Below, in pieces: positions 62,469 through 64,000 of a stretch of DNA of 64,000 bases. Made by a program: the position numbers and the translations under genes. The DNA comes from Humibacter albus DSM 18994. Its GTDB lineage: Bacteria; Actinomycetota; Actinomycetes; Actinomycetales; Microbacteriaceae. The notes below the pieces were generated by a model. That model had not been told where the DNA came from. It saw nothing but the letters and a program-made list of their open reading frames with translations, and did no database searches. Position 1 is the stretch's first letter; every line of letters starts with the position of its first letter. The DNA lies in contig NZ_ATXT01000016.1 in assembly GCF_000421825.1 (NCBI RefSeq), positions 62,001-126,000 of the forward strand, written 5' to 3'.

Positions 62469-63929
62469 ATGTGCGGCATCGTCGGCATCGTCTCTACCGA
62501 GCCGGTCAACCAACTGGTCTACGACAGCCTCCTTCTTCTGCAGCACCGCGGGCAGGACTCCACCGGCATCGCCACGGCCGAAGGCAGCAGCTTCCACATC
62601 CACAAGGGCCGCGGGCAGGTGCGCGAAGCGTTCCGCACGCGCGACATGCGCTCACTGCGCGGAACCATGGGCCTGGGCCACGCGCGCTACGCCACCCGCG
62701 GCGACGCGGCGAACGAGCAGGAGGCGCAGCCGTTCTACGTGAACGCGCCGTACGGCATCATCCTGGTGCACAACGGCAACCTCACGAACACGCGCGAGCT
62801 CGCCGACGACCTGTTCCACATCGACCGCCGGCACGTGAACTCCACGAGCGACACCGAGATGCTGCTCAACGTGTTCGCCACCGAACTGCAGGGGCAGATC
62901 AAGGGGCTCGAGTTCGATCCCGACCAGGTCTTCAATGCCGTCGAGCAGGTGCACGAGCGCGTCGAGGGCGCGTACGCCGCGATCGCGATGGTCGCCGGAC
63001 AGGGGATGCTCGCCTTCCGCGACCCGTTCGGCATCCGTCCGCTCATCCTGGGCCGCCGCCCTGCGGGACTCGTCGGCGAAGAGTGGATCGTGGCATCCGA
63101 ATCGGTCGTGCTCGAGGCGCTCGGCTACGAGGTCGTGCGGGATGTCGCCCCCGGCGAGGCCGTGTTCATCACGCTCTCCGGTGAGCTCTACTCGCGGCAG
63201 TGCGCGAAGAACCCGGTGCTCATCCCGTGCTCGTTCGAATACGTCTACCTCGCCCGCCCGGACTCCGTGATGAACGGCATCTCGGTGTACGAGGCGAGGC
63301 TGCGATTGGGCAACCGCCTGGCCGACACCATCGAGCGTTACGCACCGCTCGGCGACGTCGATGTCGTCATGCCTATTCCGGACTCGTCGCGACCGGCGGC
63401 ATCCCAGGTCGCGCAGAAGCTCGGCATCGAGTACCGCGAGGGCTTCTACAAGAACCGCTATGTCGGACGAACATTCATCATGCCGGGGCAGGCGCAGCGC
63501 AAGAAGAGCGTGAGGCAGAAGCTCAACGCCATGTCGAGCGAGTTCAAGGGCAAGAACGTGCTCATCGTCGACGACTCGATCGTGCGCGGAACGACCTCGA
63601 AGGAGATCGTCGACATGGCGAGAGCGGCCGGCGCGAACAAGGTGACGTTCACGTCCGCGGCGCCGCCCGTGCGGTACCCGCACGTGTACGGCATCAACAT
63701 GCCGAGCCGCGAGGAGCTGATCGCCGCCGGACGCAAGATCCCGGAGATCACGCTGGAACTCGGCGCCGACGCGCTCATCTACCAAGAGGTCGGCGACATG
63801 CAGGATGCCATCCTCGAGGGCCAGAGCGCCGTCACCGAGCTCGAGATGAGCTGCTTCACCGGCGAGTACGTCACCGGGACGGTGACACCCGAGTACCTCG
63901 AGTGGGTCGAGCGAACCCAGCTGAGCTGA
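62469..63929 (+). CDS. purF: Amidophosphoribosyltransferase
   Basis: 486 residues. It makes 5-phosphoribosylamine from PRPP and glutamine, the first committed step of purine synthesis. The start gives Met-Cys (MCGIVGIV), so Cys2 is the N-terminal nucleophile after Met removal. The glutaminase domain shows LLLQHRGQDSTG and HARYATRG; the phosphoribosyltransferase domain shows VLIVDDSIVRGTTSKEIV (PRPP loop) and CAKNPVLIPCSFEYVY. AGGAG lies upstream at a slightly long spacing. The 233 bp before it hold no gene other than the promoter region. purM lies on the opposite strand. Confidence 0.98.
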   Translation: MCGIVGIVSTEPVNQLVYDSLLLLQHRGQDSTGIATAEGSSFHIHKGRGQVREAFRTRDMRSLRGTMGLGHARYATRGDAANEQEAQPFYVNAPYGIILVHNGNLTNTRELADDLFHIDRRHVNSTSDTEMLLNVFATELQGQIKGLEFDPDQVFNAVEQVHERVEGAYAAIAMVAGQGMLAFRDPFGIRPLILGRRPAGLVGEEWIVASESVVLEALGYEVVRDVAPGEAVFITLSGELYSRQCAKNPVLIPCSFEYVYLARPDSVMNGISVYEARLRLGNRLADTIERYAPLGDVDVVMPIPDSSRPAASQVAQKLGIEYREGFYKNRYVGRTFIMPGQAQRKKSVRQKLNAMSSEFKGKNVLIVDDSIVRGTTSKEIVDMARAAGANKVTFTSAAPPVRYPHVYGINMPSREELIAAGRKIPEITLELGADALIYQEVGDMQDAILEGQSAVTELEMSCFTGEYVTGTVTPEYLEWVERTQLS

Positions 63930-64000
63930 CGGCCGTGCGGACGTCGTTGGCGCGCTGGCGGGACTGCGCCAGGCATTCGAGAAGAGAGGTGCTCTGCACG
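63930..64000. other. Window end, no gene identified
   Basis: 71 bp after the purF stop. No start codon with a plausible product, hairpin or operator could be supported. Confidence 0.5.

Overview
The window is a chromosomal segment of a high-GC actinobacterium, most likely Microbacteriaceae. I infer this from the conserved actinobacterial families (DUF3090 next to an MSMEG_4193-type phosphatase, DUF3073, the HhH-GPD repair family, group-2 malate dehydrogenase), many GTG starts, many genes that look leaderless (a TANNNT-like -10 box 6-8 nt before the start codon), and dense use of GGATGCC/GGCATCC inside coding sequence. No rRNA, tRNA, CRISPR array or replication origin was seen.

Layout. 0-2.1 kb: DUF3090, histidine phosphatase, universal stress protein. 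2.1-8.65 kb: a glycoside-use operon read leftwards (lacI, solute-binding lipoprotein, two CUT1 permeases, GH1-like and GH43 enzymes), every junction overlapping, behind one promoter covered by twin LacI-type operators. 8.7-11.6 kb: DNA-repair glycosylase-like protein, aldo/keto reductase, mdh. 11.8-17.0 kb: ABC exporter pair, a small membrane protein, an acyl-CoA oxidase. 17.1-19.85 kb: a mobile-element scar with a broken MobF-type relaxase, an intact stand-alone reverse transcriptase of visibly lower GC preceded by a perfect 14-bp hairpin, and a broken ISL3-family transposase. 19.85-25.8 kb: DUF4436, DUF1697, YdeI-like, rubredoxin/metallo-beta-lactamase-like, RecQ. 26-28.3 kb: copper cluster (His/Met-rich membrane protein, YcnI, CopC). 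28.5-36.9 kb: SDR, MFS-MarR pair, RNA helicase with a long Arg/Asp-rich leader, alpha/beta hydrolase. 36.9-46.7 kb: RND permease, LCP protein, MocR/YczE divergent pair, TipA-like MerR regulator, DUF4097-PadR operon. 46.8-51 kb: KimA-like potassium importer, lipoprotein, flavoprotein, DUF3073. 51-53.8 kb: an accessory block (HAD phosphatase, membrane protein, PadR) bracketed by inverted copies of an insertion-sequence-like end. 53.9-60.5 kb: Gfo/Idh/MocA dehydrogenase with an unknown partner, TetR, and an ABC exporter/two-component operon. 60.6-63.9 kb: purM and purF.

Two things stand out. The first is the reverse-transcriptase island, a candidate defence or retroelement system. The second is a recurrent pattern in which gene 3' ends carry short tandem repeats of 15-64 bp, different at each locus, several of which start inside the last codons so that the stop-codon segment itself is repeated. 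Several regulators sit next to well-formed operators (LacI, MerR with a 19-bp spacer, PadR, MarR, MocR), so much of the local regulation can be read from the DNA.
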